From Polymyxa betae (lineage: Eukaryota > Endomyxa > Phytomyxea > Plasmodiophorida > Plasmodiophoridae), in NCBI GenBank assembly GCA_003693705.1, contig RBZT01000435.1, positions 265,816 to 329,815 on the forward strand: 64,000 bases of DNA, in the 5' to 3' direction. The position numbers and the translations under genes are program-made. Numbering within the stretch: position 1 is the stretch's first letter; every line of letters starts with the position of its first letter. Shown here in pieces: positions 21,885 to 34,107 of the stretch. A model generated the notes under the pieces. The model was not told the origin of the DNA and made no database searches. It was given only the letters and a program-made list of their open reading frames with translations.

Positions 21885-24800
21885 TCAAGCCAAGTGGTGA
21901 TGTCGACGCCCGCATGAAGGCGCGTGCAATGGTAGCGGCGGCGAGTCACGCCGTAATGTGAAAACCGATGACCTCGATCCGGTCAGCATTTGCAGCAACT
22001 CCGGTGACGCCAACACACGCTGTAGGGCGCCTTCGTAATCATCTCGTTCGAATACCTTCAGATCTGTCGATGATGCCAGGGCCTCAAGGAACAATCGCGA
22101 CGTGACCCAAGGCGACGGCTGGTACAGTATTACCGGTGCCAATTCCGCCACGTACGGGATGATGGCGCTCTCGAACGGGACCGTCGATTTCTGTTGCCAG
22201 ACCTGTTGCGCCATCAGCAGCAGCAGCGATTTCTCTTCGGCGCTCTGAAGCTTGCGCAACTCGACCATCAACAATTTGACGAAGGCATCGTGAACGAAAT
22301 CTTCACTGGCTGCTGATAGCCGGGTGACGGCTGCCTCGCACAGGTCCTGATTGCATTCCAGCAGCAGGGCGGCGCCCATCCTTAATGGCGGTACCTGCGC
22401 CAGGCAGATTTCGATCAACTTCTGGTAATCGGTCTCAGAGCGCCAATCATGAAGTCGTTGTGTGAAGACGTCTTGATCAAGATGACCTGGCGACGTTTCT
22501 AACAACTGCAACGCTGATAAGATATACAGAGAGAGCATAGGCTGCCGTGGACTGAGATGCCGGAAAAGCTGAAGCAGAGACGACGAAGAAATTCGGAAGG
22601 GTAACGGCATCAACCCTGGCCATAATGAATCCGGGACTGAATCGACATCCGCTATGATTAATCGTAGCTGATCAGCAAAGGGGAGGGCCAGAAACACAGC
22701 TTGATTCGCTAAAATCAGATCACGATGGCCGCGCTCGATGAGAGAATCAACTTCGGGCGTCGACAGAGGGCGCCCGGAACCTTCCGCGCGAATCGCGAGA
22801 TAATCGGCGACAAGACCGTGTTCGCTGCAAAATCGCAACATCAGCTCGTGATCGTTCGTTGTCCGGAGCGAATCCAGTGCTCGACGAACATTGAGGTGTT
22901 TTGAGCGCCGGGCGAATTCGAACAGCTTGCTGTCGTCGCGCGATTCAACGTAGGCGTAGAGCAGACAGAAGAACTGACAATGGGCCAGCTCACAGCGGTT
23001 CTTATCGGAAAGCGAAGTGCGTTTGGCGAGGACGTCGCCGACAATCTGGACAATGTCACAATGACGGGAGGCGTCCATGCAAAGGCGGACGAGTTTGTGG
23101 AACGCCAAATTGCTGCGATTATAGAACTCGAAAGCGACCGGAAAGTTACGCTCGACGTTCCAGGCGCGATCACCGGCAAACTCGAAGAAATCAGCCGGGT
23201 CCAAGCGCAGCGATAACGACAGGAGCGAAATCTGTTCCGGAGACGGCAACAGCGCCTGGCCGGAGCGAGTCACGAACGCGCTGACGACGATCTCGACCAG
23301 GTCAATGATAGTCGACGAACGGAACACACGTCGCACGGCCGTACTGGACCATGTCAGGAGTGGCGGATGATCTTGGACGGGCCTCGGGAGGTAGTTGCCA
23401 ACGACGTAGGCTGAGATCGGCTCCGCGGTTGGGATGGTCTGCATGATGGAAAGGGCGACATCGAAATCGGCGCCGAACTCGAAGTTGACATCGGAAAGCA
23501 CCAACGATACGATTTCAATCTAAAATGCAACGTGTCATTAACAGAATAAATTACACAGGGAACGGAAGCGTGTGGAAATCGAAGTTAGAGCATTGGAGAA
23601 ACGTGGCACAGATAATAAAAGAGGAAAGCGATTCAGGGACAAATGGACTATTTCGACAGATAGAGTGAAAGCCGTCAAGTGTTATGACATTACCCGGTAC
23701 CATCAGTATTACTATGTGTAAATCGATGCCCGCGCTCGGAAATGGTTTATGGTGTAACAAAGGTGGAAGTGATCGGCAAATGAAGACTGAAAGCTGTAAC
23801 GACGGCAAATAATGCAAACGGCAAAGAGACCTTGAGAACGCAATTCGAAAAACTGGTAAGAGAAATCTGACCTTATCGGTAGATATACAGAAAATGTAAT
23901 TATCAAATAGAAAGTGTTGATCTGATTCTGGGACAATCTGTGTAGAGATCGGGCTACCTTTCAGTTCCAGGCTGAACAGTTCCAAGATTGATCGCGATGA
24001 TGTGTAGACCGACCATACAGGTCCCTGCCGAGACACTCAATCTCCGCATGGATCGACCAGCCTTGCACGCCTTTACCTCTCGATGATGTGTCTGCAGCTG
24101 GATACGAACGCCGCTCCGGAATCGTGCCATGCAAACGGCCCGACGCTTCTCCAGCCAATGATAGGCACCAGCAGCGTCTCTCAACAAAAGCCGGCCACGT
24201 TCAAGTCCATGAACGCCCTGAATCTCGACGATATCCACCTAAACCTACAACGTTAGTATGATATAGGTTCAGGAAGGCTGAACTGCTTACATCGACATCG
24301 ATGGCATCCTGCGATGCCAGTTCGACATCCAGTACCAGGGCACCGCCGCGGTTCTTTGCCAGCACTAACTGATCGCGGCCGTCATCACGCCACCAGCAGC
24401 TAGCCTGGGGCCTCACAGGCGCATCCAGCCGGAAATACTCGAATTCGATATGCGGTGATCGAATGGCCTGGTCGATGTCGACGAAATGGACGGATTCGCA
24501 ACCAACTAGCGCCAGACGAGTGCCGTCCGGTGCCAGCACCAAAGCGGCGCACGGATCCGGCTCGGGCAATGCAAAGGATTTCACATAAGGCTGGCAGCGG
24601 CCCACCTGGTAATTCAGCCAAAGGCGTCCGGCGCTGACGACGATCAGCAGCTGCTGACTGTCGCCATAGTAATGGGCGGCAACCAGATCAGCGCCCTGCG
24701 ACGGCGACGAGACGAAGACCGGCGACAATTCGAACAGGGCGACGCCGGTTCCAACCTCCGCCTGGGTCACTGACTCTGCCGGCAGGCCCACGTCCGAGAC

Positions 24801-25018
24801 GTCGACGTCGTCATCGACGACGCTGTCGCCGTATTGACCGGCCGTGCTGCTTGTGCTGCAGCGCGACATAGGCAATAGGGGCGGATCGCGTCCTGGCCGT
24901 GCGTATACCGTAGCGTCGCGATGCCTGCTTGGTTGGGGGGCGGCGTCTCCCAGTCGGCTTGGCCGGAGCGAAATGCTTCAATAGCCGCTGAATCATTAAC
25001 GTTTTTAGCGGAGAGCAT
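21885..25018 (-). CDS. Beta-propeller plus alpha-solenoid protein, trafficking-type, family not settled
   Basis: The first exon from ATG 25018 (MLSAKNVNDSAAIEAF) joins over an intron starting GTATAC to a propeller-like part. Its blade strands include GADLVAAHYYGDSQQLLIVV, APDGTRLALVGCESVHFVDI and LVLAKNRGGALVLDVELA. After a 52-nt intron come exon 24243-23950 and then a long intron of about 425 nt. A single 1.6-kb exon (23520-21885) encodes a helical solenoid: LSLRLDPADFFEFAGDRAWN, FPVAFEFYNRSNLAFHKLV, LRFCSEHGLVADYLAIRAEG. The build is that of vesicle-coat/tether or BLOC-2 subunits (HPS3/HPS6, VPS class C) or a nucleoporin. I could not match it to one family. No RING is present at the C-terminus, which ends histidine-rich (GRRHHHLA). 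Confidence 0.55.
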
Positions 25019-25458
25019 CAGGGATGAGTAATTGGACGGAACTTGTTCATGGAGAAGAACATTCTAAAACCAAACCAGAGCGATAAGATAACTCAGGGAT
25101 GAGTCGTTAACGCAATTCTCGACGAATTGCACTTAGAGAACAGAATCGTCCAACCTTGATTTGAAGTACATTGTTACTAAGAGAGCGTTTAGGAAAGAAT
25201 CATGTTATTAAGCATTCCTTAATACGAGAAATAAACACAATTTACTGTTAGGCTTGTGAGTATGCTCAACCCATAAACTGCTCTGAATTACATTTTCATT
25301 CCATAGCCAAATGAAAGGGTATTAACTCTTCCCCTTGTGCAGAATGAAGCACGGTACCAACCCTGAGAACGGCTTCCAGACATCAGTTGACACGCGGGAT
25401 CGCTAACGCAGATTTTCGTCAAGAGCAACAGCAATCGGATTCATGAAGCAAACCCAAT

Positions 25459-25749
25459 CTAGGTTGAACGCCATGAGCTTTTATCTGATCGAGGATCAGC
25501 TCGCCAGAGGTTGATATTCTTTCTAACGATGTGTAAATGATCGAGTGAATAATGAGTGAAGGTTTTTCGATGAGGGTGGCGAACCCCCCTGAAGAGAAGG
25601 TGGGGCCCATGATCAGGCTCGGACTGCGGCCTCTCCTGACCTGGGAATTTGATGGTACTCCGCCAAGCCATCAACCACAGTATTGTTCCAATCCGCTCGC
25701 TGCGCTCAGCTGCTTCCCGAATACTCCAACCGTCTCGCAAAAGCGTCAT
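25459..25749 (-). pseudogene. Decayed helix-turn-helix transposase-like fragment (Tc1/mariner type?)
   Basis: Reading leftward from ATG 25749 the frame gives LLRDGWSIREAAERSERIGT, very like the first HTH of Tc1/mariner-type transposases. This is followed by Trp/Arg-rich sequence and ERPQSEPDHG, where relatives have an Arg/Pro-rich linker. In another frame farther left, PSLIIHSIIYTSLERISTSG, ELILDQIKAHGV resembles the second HTH region. The two halves lie in different frames, so the copy is broken. It abuts the ATG of the cysteinyl-tRNA synthetase gene on the opposite strand. The rest of 25019-25750 shows no other gene. Confidence 0.4.
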
Positions 25750-25750
25750 T

Positions 25751-28679
25751 ATGGAGCAGCGTCGTGAGCAGCCCGTTTGGTTGGAGCCGGTGCGGTCGCT
25801 GTCGGCCACTCCGCTGCAGGTCTTCAATAGTCTTACCTTGACCAAGACATCGTTTGTTCCCGTAAAGTCAAAACATGGTAATTGGAAGTTTACTGTTTCG
25901 TATTGATGCTCGCTTATAGCCGCAATAAAAGGTTTCATTGTTGTTCTGGATAGAATCATTTTGTTATTCCTTTTTCTATTATTGGCTTATGATATACTCA
26001 GTCGGCTGGTATGCATGTGGTCCAACCGTCTACGATTCCGCTCACCTTGGACACGCTCGAGCCTATGTGACGTTCGATATTATTCGACGAATTTTGCAAG
26101 ATTACTTTGGCTATGACATCACGTTTGTGATGAATATCACTGATGTCGATGATAAGATCATCCTTCGTGCCCGTCGTAATCATCTATTCAAACAGTATGC
26201 AGAAGACCCTGCGACTACACCTGAACGCATTTCTGCCGATTTCCAGAATTCTATCGAGAAAGCTCAGGCATCGCAAATGAAGAAAATCGAGCAGCTTCAA
26301 TCTCTTGTTGCGAACGCTGAATCTCAGCGAAGGTCTATTTGCCAAGGTCTCGGGATATTCAATTGTTGCTAATCAATGCTATGATTTTAGGAAGGAGGAA
26401 CTCTCAGCCAAAGTCGATGAAGAAAGGCTGAAGCTTGCTAAAATTCAAGAAATATCCGCAAACTTTGCAAAGGCTTCCGGAAAGGATGCCATGCTGGAAG
26501 CTGGCAAAGAATTCCTGTCAGCATGGCTGGACGACCAGTTGGGCGCTTCTGTCACCGACCATTCTATCTTCCGTCAGCATGCAGCATATTATGAAGCCGA
26601 ATTTCTGGCAGACATGGCACAGCTAAACGTTCGAGAGCCTGATGTGCTTACTCGTGTCAGTGAATATGTCCCCCAGATAGAATCGTTCGTTGCTGGATTG
26701 ATTCAAAAAGGTTTTGTAAATCTTGTATGGCTTTCGCAGCGGTTAATTGTTGTTCAGGGTTCGCCTATGAGACGAACGGCTCGGTGTATTTCGATGTTGA
26801 CAAATTCGACTCCACTCCCGGCTGTCATTATGCTAAACTATGCCCTTGGTCGGTCGGCAATGAGACATTGCAGGACGAGGGAGAAGGTGCTTTGAAAGGC
26901 GCCGACCGCAAACGCAATCGCAACGATTTTGCGTTGTGGAAGAAATCGAAATCCGGTGAGCCGGCCTGGGAATCGCGCTGGGGCCTGGGTCGTCCCGGAT
27001 GGCATATCGAGTGCTCGGTGATGGCGTCTGATATATTGGGATCTCAGTTCGATATTCATTCTGGTGGTGAAGATCTCAAGTTCCCCCATGTCAGTCCAGG
27101 GTTGCGGCCTCCGTTTGTCATTTCTCATCCCTTTGTTTATCTTTCCCCATTATTGGTTGACTATTGATTGCTTTGCCTCTTTGATTTGTTGCTACTCACA
27201 GAAGCTTTTGCGTTTGTTATTCAGAAAAGCGTTCTTGGACACTGTTTTATGCCTGAAATCATGCTGTGGCTTTGCATTTCTGTTTTGTGCTCCCAACGTA
27301 TTGCTGACGGATATTGCAGCATGATAATGAGATCGCTCAATCCGAGGCCTTCTTCGGTTGTCAGCAATGGGTGAACTATTTCTTGCATGCTGGCCATCTG
27401 TCAATTGATGGGCTGAAAATGTCGAAGTCGCTAAAGAACTTCATTACAATCCGGGAGGCCTTACAAGAATACACGCCGCGACAGATTCGATTGTTGTTCT
27501 TGCTACAAGGCTGGGATAAGTCTATGAACTGTATGTTCTCGTACTGTTTCAAATTCCGCATCGAAATCGTTCTGATGCTCTATATAGTCAATAACCAGAG
27601 TCTGGATGAAGCAGTCTCTAAAGAGAAGCGACTCAACGAATTCTTTAAATCCGCAGATGTTCACATCCGACGTGGCTTTGCTGGAAATCAGGTAACTCTT
27701 TTATCGACAATCTTTTGAAACACATAACAATGATTCCTGGGTTTTTGTTCTCTTTTCTTCCTTGTTTAAGGCATCCTTGACTGAAGTTTTGCACTTGTTT
27801 AGGTTTGGAAGAAATCTGATCGCGAGATTCACGAGAAGCTTTTGGCAATCCAGTCCACTGTACATGATAGCCTGTTGGATAATTTCGATTACCCAGCAGC
27901 TATGGGCGCCATCTTCGAATTATTGGGCGACAGTAACAAATACCTAGCTTCTAACCCTGAGCCGATGCCACTGCTGCTCAAGAAAATCGCCACTTATTTC
28001 ACTCGAATGCTGAAGATATTTGGTGTTATTGCCGACAACGATCTCGGATTCAGCTCGGAATCTAGTCGCGGAGGCCAAAATGCCATGCTTTCGTCGATCC
28101 TGGACGCTGTATGTCGCATCCCGAAATTTCTTCTCCAAACTCAACCTGTCATAGCTTACCAACTTCCGCAGCGAGATCCGTCAATCAGCCCGTAATGGCG
28201 AGTCTGCAAAATCGATTTTGGATGCCTGCGATCGATTACGGGATGATATTCTACCCGATTTAGGCGTGCGGCTTGAAGATAAAACTGCCAATTCAATCTG
28301 GAAGTTAGACGATCCGGAGACGATGCGTCGCGAAAGGGAAGAAGCTGAAGCACAGGCCAGGATTCGTCAGCTCAAGAAGCTTGAGACCAAGTTGAATTTA
28401 AAACAGACCGAACTGCAACGCCTTCGGAAAAACCTCGGCGATCCAACGTTATTGTTCAAAACAGACCCACCTTCCTATTTAGAATTTGACACCGATGGCC
28501 TTCCTACAATCAACTTGGACGGATCCCCCGTCTCCGAAAAGAATCGTGCTAAATTATTGAAGTCCTTGGCCAAGTTTAAAGAGGCTCATGAAAAGGCTCG
28601 TGCTGACCCTGACAAAGAGCAAGCGCTAAAAGCCGAATGTGACTCCCTTACACTCCAGATAGCGAACTTGTCCATATAA
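25751..28679 (+). CDS. CARS1: Cysteinyl-tRNA synthetase, cytosolic
   Basis: This class I enzyme charges tRNA-Cys. The zinc/active-site strand [10 protein letters not shown] is followed by the HIGH box as HLGH in [19 protein letters not shown]. The catalytic domain has [17 protein letters not shown], then [15 protein letters not shown] and [14 protein letters not shown], and the KMSKS loop is present exactly ([18 protein letters not shown], near 27416). A C-terminal coiled-coil extension ([40 protein letters not shown]) is typical of the animal and fungal cytosolic form. Exon 1 is 25751-25877 and the first intron 25878-26001 (124 nt). Further introns lie at about 26345-26390, 26710-26755, 27088-27320, 27530-27590, 27690-27800 and 28110-28170. 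Stop at 28679. Confidence 0.95.
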
Positions 28680-29083
28680 ACATACTGTAGAATCTAGTGT
28701 TACAACTATTTTAACGCTATCCCATATGTATTGGCAGCCTAAATGTTTTCAGAACATTTCTTATGTATAAATCTGGCTACCCGAAGCTGCGGTAGATCTC
28801 GAGCAATGAGCCTTGATGCCGGGTTCATTGTACGGCCACCTTCATAGTTCGATTTCGTGTAAGACATTTCAGATTATAGGCGCGATGGTCGACTTTTGTC
28901 AACTTCTGAGAACAAGCTTGCCTCGTTTGAGCCAGATTGGCGATTATTGCCAAAGTCTGCTCCTTCATTATCCAGGTGCCGATGTCTTCAAACATGTTTT
29001 TATGACTGTTGTTTCTCCCATTAATAATTTTTTTTTATCAAAAACCATGCCAGGATTCTTAGATGTATTGGACAAGAGGGGAT
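28680..29083. other. Convergent intergenic region
   Basis: This 400-base gap lies between the 3' ends of CARS1 (plus) and the ZIP gene (minus). It contains only short open frames of no recognisable composition, and a T-run near 29029-29037. Confidence 0.4.
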
Positions 29084-30111
29084 TCATTGGTGCTCGTGGG
29101 CGCACAGGCAGGCACCCATTAAGAGCATACCGCTCAAGAGCGCCCAAGTGACAACACGGTCGTTGGGGTCATATCTTCTGGCCAGCGGCAACAGCTCCCG
29201 AGTCGACACAAACACCATCATGCCAGCCACCATACCATGCGTCACGCCAAACGCGAAATCCGACATGAACGCGATCAGGACAACATAACCTAGAACAGCA
29301 CCCAGGAACTGGACGATTCCGCTCATCGATGACCATATGAACGCCCTCCATCTGCTTCCGGTAGCGAAATACAGCGGCATTGCCACACATAATCTGAGAA
29401 TATTCTGTCAGGAATCGAGAGGGGCCGGTCGCGAACCAACCCTTCCAGTATGTTATGCAAACCCATCGCCACACTAATCGACAGGCCGACTTTTACATTG
29501 CTCAACGTAGCCATGAACGTCGTGAGCCCTTCCGGGCTGTGAGAATGTTAGGACAAAAAAGCAGCTCGTTTGCTCAGATTACATGTTGTGAAGGGCTACA
29601 GCCAGAGCAGCGACCAGTGACGCGCGCCTCAAATCGCGGTCGTGTTTTGCGGAAGCGTTCGCCTTCTCGACGTCGCTATCCGATTTTTCGGCCGAATCGA
29701 TATGATCGGGATGGTCCCCATGGTCATGACCCAAACGATGGAGGATAAAGTCCAAAAGGGCAACGAACACCATTCCAGCAAAGAGAAACAACGTAGCAAG
29801 TTGAAAGCCACGTCTTTCGAAAACGTCTTGATCGTCTTTAGGCAGCGAATCCCAATCCTGGCCCTTCGGTACGAACGATCTCGCAAATTTTTCATTGGAT
29901 TCCTTCAAAATCTCCACGAACGACACGAAGAGCATGACGCCAGCTGATAGACCCAGCGATCCGGCCAGGATGAGCTTATCCTGAAGGCGGACGAAGAACG
30001 CCGCCATGCTGCCCAAGGTCGTGGCCAGCGAAGCCCCGAACGTGAATAGAAACCCTAGAGGTCATTCAGCTACGAGCTTGGGGCGGTGTCAGCACCAACC
30101 GAGCCAGACAT
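29084..30111 (-). CDS. ZIP-family zinc/metal transporter, ZupT-like subgroup
   Basis: Multi-pass SLC39-type transporter. The first TM unit reads FGASLATTLGSMAAFF then GSLGLSAGVMLFVSFVEILK. A His-rich variable loop follows (HRLGHDHGDHPDHID). The metal-site helices are HNIPEGLTTFMATL (restored across an intron in the HNM/PEG region near 29580) and ISVAMGLHNILEG. The end has MPLYFATGSRWRAFIWSSMS, GMVAGMMVFVSTRELLPLAR and an Ala/Leu-rich last helix. Such proteins move Zn2+ and related metals into the cytosol. The order and spacing resemble bacterial ZupT and yeast Zrt3 more than LIV-1 ZIPs. Start ATG 30111 with a 41-nt first intron keeps phase; in all four exons are seen, with introns of about 41-50 nt. 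Confidence 0.85.
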
Positions 30112-31101
30112 TGGACATTGATTCAGTGATATTGGTTGGCATCTTTCGCTGGCCTACACACGAGCTTGGTCGTGTAGTGGTTCGGGGTCGGGCTCATGGG
30201 GACACCCCATCACTCGAGTCGGGTCGGAGATCGCGCACTAAATTTCCGTTCGTGACCCCCCGTGCTCGGCCAATGCTGGACCGCCAGAGGCGTCTCGTCA
30301 CCGTCGCCGGCGCTGCTCACTTTGGTTTAGTAAATACCCAGGGTTGGCGTCGGCAGACTGTTACGATCATCATCCCGCTTCGAGATCGTTTTTTGGCATT
30401 GTAGTCGAGCAGCTGCATTGCTGCAACCTTGCAGCTCGTCCTTTGAGCTGAAGCTTAAAATCATTATGAAGATGTTCTTTCAAATTTACGTTGTCGCTTT
30501 CATGGGCCAAAATCCTCTTTTAAAGTGATCTTGCTTAACTCTTTGTCTAGATTTCCTTTCTTATTTATATTTCTTATCGGCATTCTGCTAACTTTTCGTT
30601 GTACATTGCTAATGTATCTATTCGCATTTTTTTAGCCTGGTTAAATTGGTCTCATTCTGTCAGCAAGCACTCACGCCAGCGTCATTGCTCATACAAGTCT
30701 TGTTAGCCCGAAAATTAATGCTTATCATCTACAGGAAACAACTGGTTTCGGGACCAACGTTAGAAGCTTTCCGAATTACGCAGCCAAGTCTTAATAAACA
30801 TAAGAAGAGAACATTTATCTCATATTGCAAAAAACATGCTCATATTTATGATCTTTCACGTTCTGCTTTACAAACCCCTCTTATTAGAAAGTTCAGCATA
30901 AAATGAATATACTGTAGTACCATTTGGAGCTTCGCTATCTCTATCGAGGCTTCAAGCTGACATTTTCTGATATCAAAACGGGTTATAGCGAGGCGATAGC
31001 CACGTCATACCGAGATTGATATCGGCGTCTTCTATGACGAGCTGCTGCTGATAGGTCGGCGTCCATCCCATTCCCATCGTTAGTCAGACCTGAGCCGACC
31101 G
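30112..31101. other. Intergenic, no gene seen
   Basis: About 1 kb of mostly AT-rich sequence between divergent genes (ZIP, minus; CEP41, plus). A GC-richer patch at 30100-30400 has a short plus-strand open frame without recognisable domains. I looked for tRNA A/B boxes and found no convincing pair. Confidence 0.4.
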
Positions 31102-32029
31102 ATGCCGATCTCGTCGCAAACGGCCCGGTCGGTGACCGGGATCGCGGCTTCCATGAAGATCGACGAGCACCAGCGCAAGGCTCTGGAAAACACCCGATAT
31201 TCATATGTTGGTCCTGTTGTTAACACAGGTCGAACCGCTAAACAGGTCGTTAAAAAAGTCGATCGTCGTAAGGCTGCATTGCTGATTTTTTAACTGGTTA
31301 AGACTCGTACATTTTGTAGCCATTCTGTTATTTGGTTTGTTACAAGAAGCATTCTGATGTTTTGAAACAGCGCTGCGATATGGAGAGATATTCAGGCGAA
31401 TGTCGTCGAAAGAGTTACATGACCTCATGCTTGATAACTTGGACCCGAATGAATCCATATTTCAGCTGGAAGAGGGCGTCCAGGGAGGCGATCAGAAATC
31501 TGAAGGCGCCTGCCAGCTGGGGCGCCCATCTGGCAGTCACGTCGTCTGCGTCGAGAAGTCGTCCAACGTCGAGGGATTGTGTGACCATTTCCTCCTGCTG
31601 GATCTTCGCTCTGTGGAGGCTTTCAATCGGGCGCACATCTCGAAGGCTCGTTCGTACCCGTCCTTGCAGATTCGCAGGGATAAGATGACGGTCGAACTCA
31701 CGAGATTCAAACAAGCGGAGAAGAAGCCGGTTATCGTCTATTCGGACAATGAAAAGGAGGCGACCGAGATCGGGACGTTGCTCATACAGAAACACTTCCC
31801 GAACATTTACGTGCTGTCGAGCAGCTTCGAGAAGTACGCCTTCCGGTTTCCAGAGGACATTGTCGGCGACGTGCCGAAGCCACCGAAGAAAACTGAGAAG
31901 AAGCGTTTGCCGCTTAACGTTTACGTACCGAAGCGTGTAGTCGATAACGACGTGACCAGTCAAGGCTCGGTTCGAGGTACAACCGTAGCGTCGTCAGTGG
32001 TCTCGTCAGCTCCATGGAGGCCTGCATGA
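31102..32029 (+). CDS. CEP41: CEP41-like centrosomal/ciliary protein with rhodanese domain
   Basis: The N-terminal part reads YVGPVVNTGRTAKQVVKKVD, followed across an intron by RPLRYGEIFRRMSSKELHDL. This parallels the CEP41 N-terminus (RLDTG..K..E.. and KDELFKRL). The rhodanese-like domain is clear: FLLLDLRSVEAFNRAHISKA, then KKPVIVYSDNEKEATEIGTL and FPNIYVLSSSFEKYAFRFPE. No active-site cysteine sits after the VYSD strand, as in CEP41, where the domain is non-catalytic. CEP41 lies at centrioles and basal bodies and promotes tubulin polyglutamylation by ciliary TTLLs. Exons 31102-31267 and 31371-32029 close in phase (274 aa). ATG 31153 is an alternative start. Confidence 0.82.
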
Positions 32030-32319
32030 TATCTTTCCTCCAGTAATACATTTATCTCATATCAACTTATGCAACATCTAAAATAGCGCTGACAAAACCT
32101 GATCACGTAATCCTTCATTCGCGTTTTTAGGAAGCTTGCGCCATGCGATTTCTATTACCGAGACGAAGAAAGAATTCAATATTCATTCATCTGAGTCTCA
32201 AGATGACGATTCTCCTGGCAATAAATTTGAAAGAAATGCTCCCAGCATGCATTGATATCACTCGAAATCTCAAAAGTGGACATGAGAGAGAGGCGATAAC
32301 AGAGCAAGATGTTTTTAAT

Positions 32320-33708
32320 TCAGTCGGAGCTAATCTGGCCAAAATCTGACGTAATCTTTACATCTTTGAATGTTCCGTCTTCGTTTAGCATCTCGGGTCT
32401 AGCAGCAATACCGAGATGAACAATTCGATCGCCTTGGACATTTGCCGGATTCGTTGATTTCCCTACAACGACTCCATCTTCGGGTGCCACATATTTCTTA
32501 ATCACAAACCCGAAGATATCTACAACCGATGCCAGAAATTGATGTTTTGAAACAAAATCCGCGCATCGTGGAACGACATCCAGAACGCCACCGACATCGG
32601 TCTGCATCCAGTACGAATGGCTGCAGACGACGGTCGGCGGCCTGGTTTCGTCAAATTCCCGAAACTCAGGCACTTCAATCAATCCAAGATCGTCCAGGAC
32701 TCTCGCTATTCCAGAATACGTTAATCCGATCAAGGTTCTGTTAAAGCTGGTGGAGTCGCCGATCTCGATTGTGATACAATCGATGCCTCGCGCAGCGCAG
32801 CAGGCTCGCAACGTGCCGCTTCCGCCATCCCCACCCGTCCCAACCTACAATAACAAATCAACAAATGGTAGCATTAAATCCTATCTGCTGACATTATGGA
32901 CGATGATTTGGGGCTGGATCAGCCGAGCTAATCGTGCTACAGACGGAATTCGCATGTCTGCTCGAACGTACTATAGTAATAGGTGATGAAAGCGCCTCAA
33001 GCGCTCGCAACGAAACAGCTTACGAATGAGTTATGGCGCCCGAACGAGGCCGTGTGAAGATCGATCAAAACATCGCAATTAGCCACGACCTTTTCGAATA
33101 GGTTCTTGCAGTACTGCTGGCTGCGAGTGGGATTGCCGATACCTTTCTCTTTTTTGAATGCATTTCCGAAGCATCGGTTCAGATCCGCTCCATCCTATAC
33201 AGAATCGCCATCTGTTTCAATCCATGGCAATTCCACGATGACGAACCTGATAGAACCGCGTAGCATTTTCGAATCCGAACTGATTACAGCACGGGATAGC
33301 CAGCACGGAACCGCTCAGATTGCAGACGTGCGGCGCCAGATCATGAAAGATCTTCTGAATTGTCGGAATGCCGGCGACTTCATTGCCATGAATAGCGGCG
33401 GTTAGTCCGACAACCTTTCCTGGTTTCGTTCCTTTGGCAAGCATCACCGGGACCGTGATCGGCGATCCGAAAGCATCCATGACGATCGTCACCCACATGA
33501 CACTGATCTCGCCGGCAGGCCAATCACCGATATCCACCAACGAGACCTGAGGAACGGTTTTATTCGGCTTCGCCGAAAAATAGTAGATGATCTCGCGAAT
33601 ACTCTGGCGCCGGGCCATGACAGGTTCGCGGTCAGCTAATGGCGACCCCATCGGATGGACGGTCTCGTTATCATCGGACTCGGGATTTTGAAGATGCTTC
33701 TCGCCCAT
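32320..33708 (-). CDS. Aspartoacylase/succinylglutamate-desuccinylase-family zinc deacylase
   Basis: M14-like zinc hydrolase of the AstE/AspA family. The metal motif HGNE occurs in KVVGLTAAIHGNEVAGIPTI. The arginine motif DLNRCF is on the next exon (about 33177-33050: GADLNRCFGNAFKKEKGIGN), followed by LIDLHTASFGRHNS with the third zinc ligand His. The last exon holds IEIGDSTSFNRTLIG, then TYSGIARVLDDLGL and a beta-barrel-like C-terminal part (IFGFVIKKYVAPEDGVVV). It resembles bacterial-type predicted deacylases (COG3608) more than vertebrate ASPA. Substrate unknown, probably an N-acyl amino acid. Start ATG 33708 is in frame with the first large exon. Introns lie at about 33180-33230, 32845-32985 and perhaps elsewhere. 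Confidence 0.75.
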
Positions 33709-33734
33709 CTTGGGCGAATGCAGCACCAACCGGT

Positions 33735-34107
33735 TTACGGCCCTTCCGCTTCGTCCGAGACGACGATCGGCAGATCGAAGGAGCTGTCAAGCTGAGATAT
33801 GAAACCGATTAAACAAATGGGCGACTGCCTATACCAGTAGCACTGTATGTTACCTTTCATTACAGTCAGTTTCTGGAAGGTCTAATAGAGTTAGTAACGT
33901 AATCGGCCCCATCACCCCAACGACTGGGGTGAACGATGACTCAGCCGGCCTTTTGACCAATCTTGTATCTGTATGGTCTAGAATGCTTCTAGGTTGGTAG
34001 GGCTTCGAGCAGACCGGGCAAGAGATGATTTCGGGCGAGGATCTCATGAACCTGTCCACCATCACGACTCTTTGAAAATCGCTTGTTGATAGCGCCGATG
34101 ATTTCAT
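33735..34107 (-). CDS. Tiny two-exon gene with a UBZ4-like zinc-finger motif
   Basis: Exon 1 (34107-33854) and exon 2 (33783-33735) join in phase over a 70-nt intron and predict about 100 residues. A C-x2-C-x11-H segment, ISCPVCSKPYQPRSILDHTD, matches the start of UBZ4/RAD18-type fingers, but the fourth ligand position holds Arg instead of Cys. The C-terminus is SSFDLPIVVSDEAEGP before TAA. The stop lies only 26 bases upstream of the ATG proposed for the deacylase gene on the same strand, so this could also be the 5' part of that gene with a splice I could not find. Function unknown. Confidence 0.4.

Noticed and set aside
22901-23284. Plus-strand Arg-rich frame of 127 codons
   Set aside because: Lies wholly inside the large minus-strand solenoid exon, and its composition is what the complement of that coding frame gives.
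30150-30260. Possible tRNA (TAGTGGTT-like A box and nearby hairpin)
   Set aside because: No matching B box (GGTTCRANNCC) at the right distance and no cloverleaf could be drawn.
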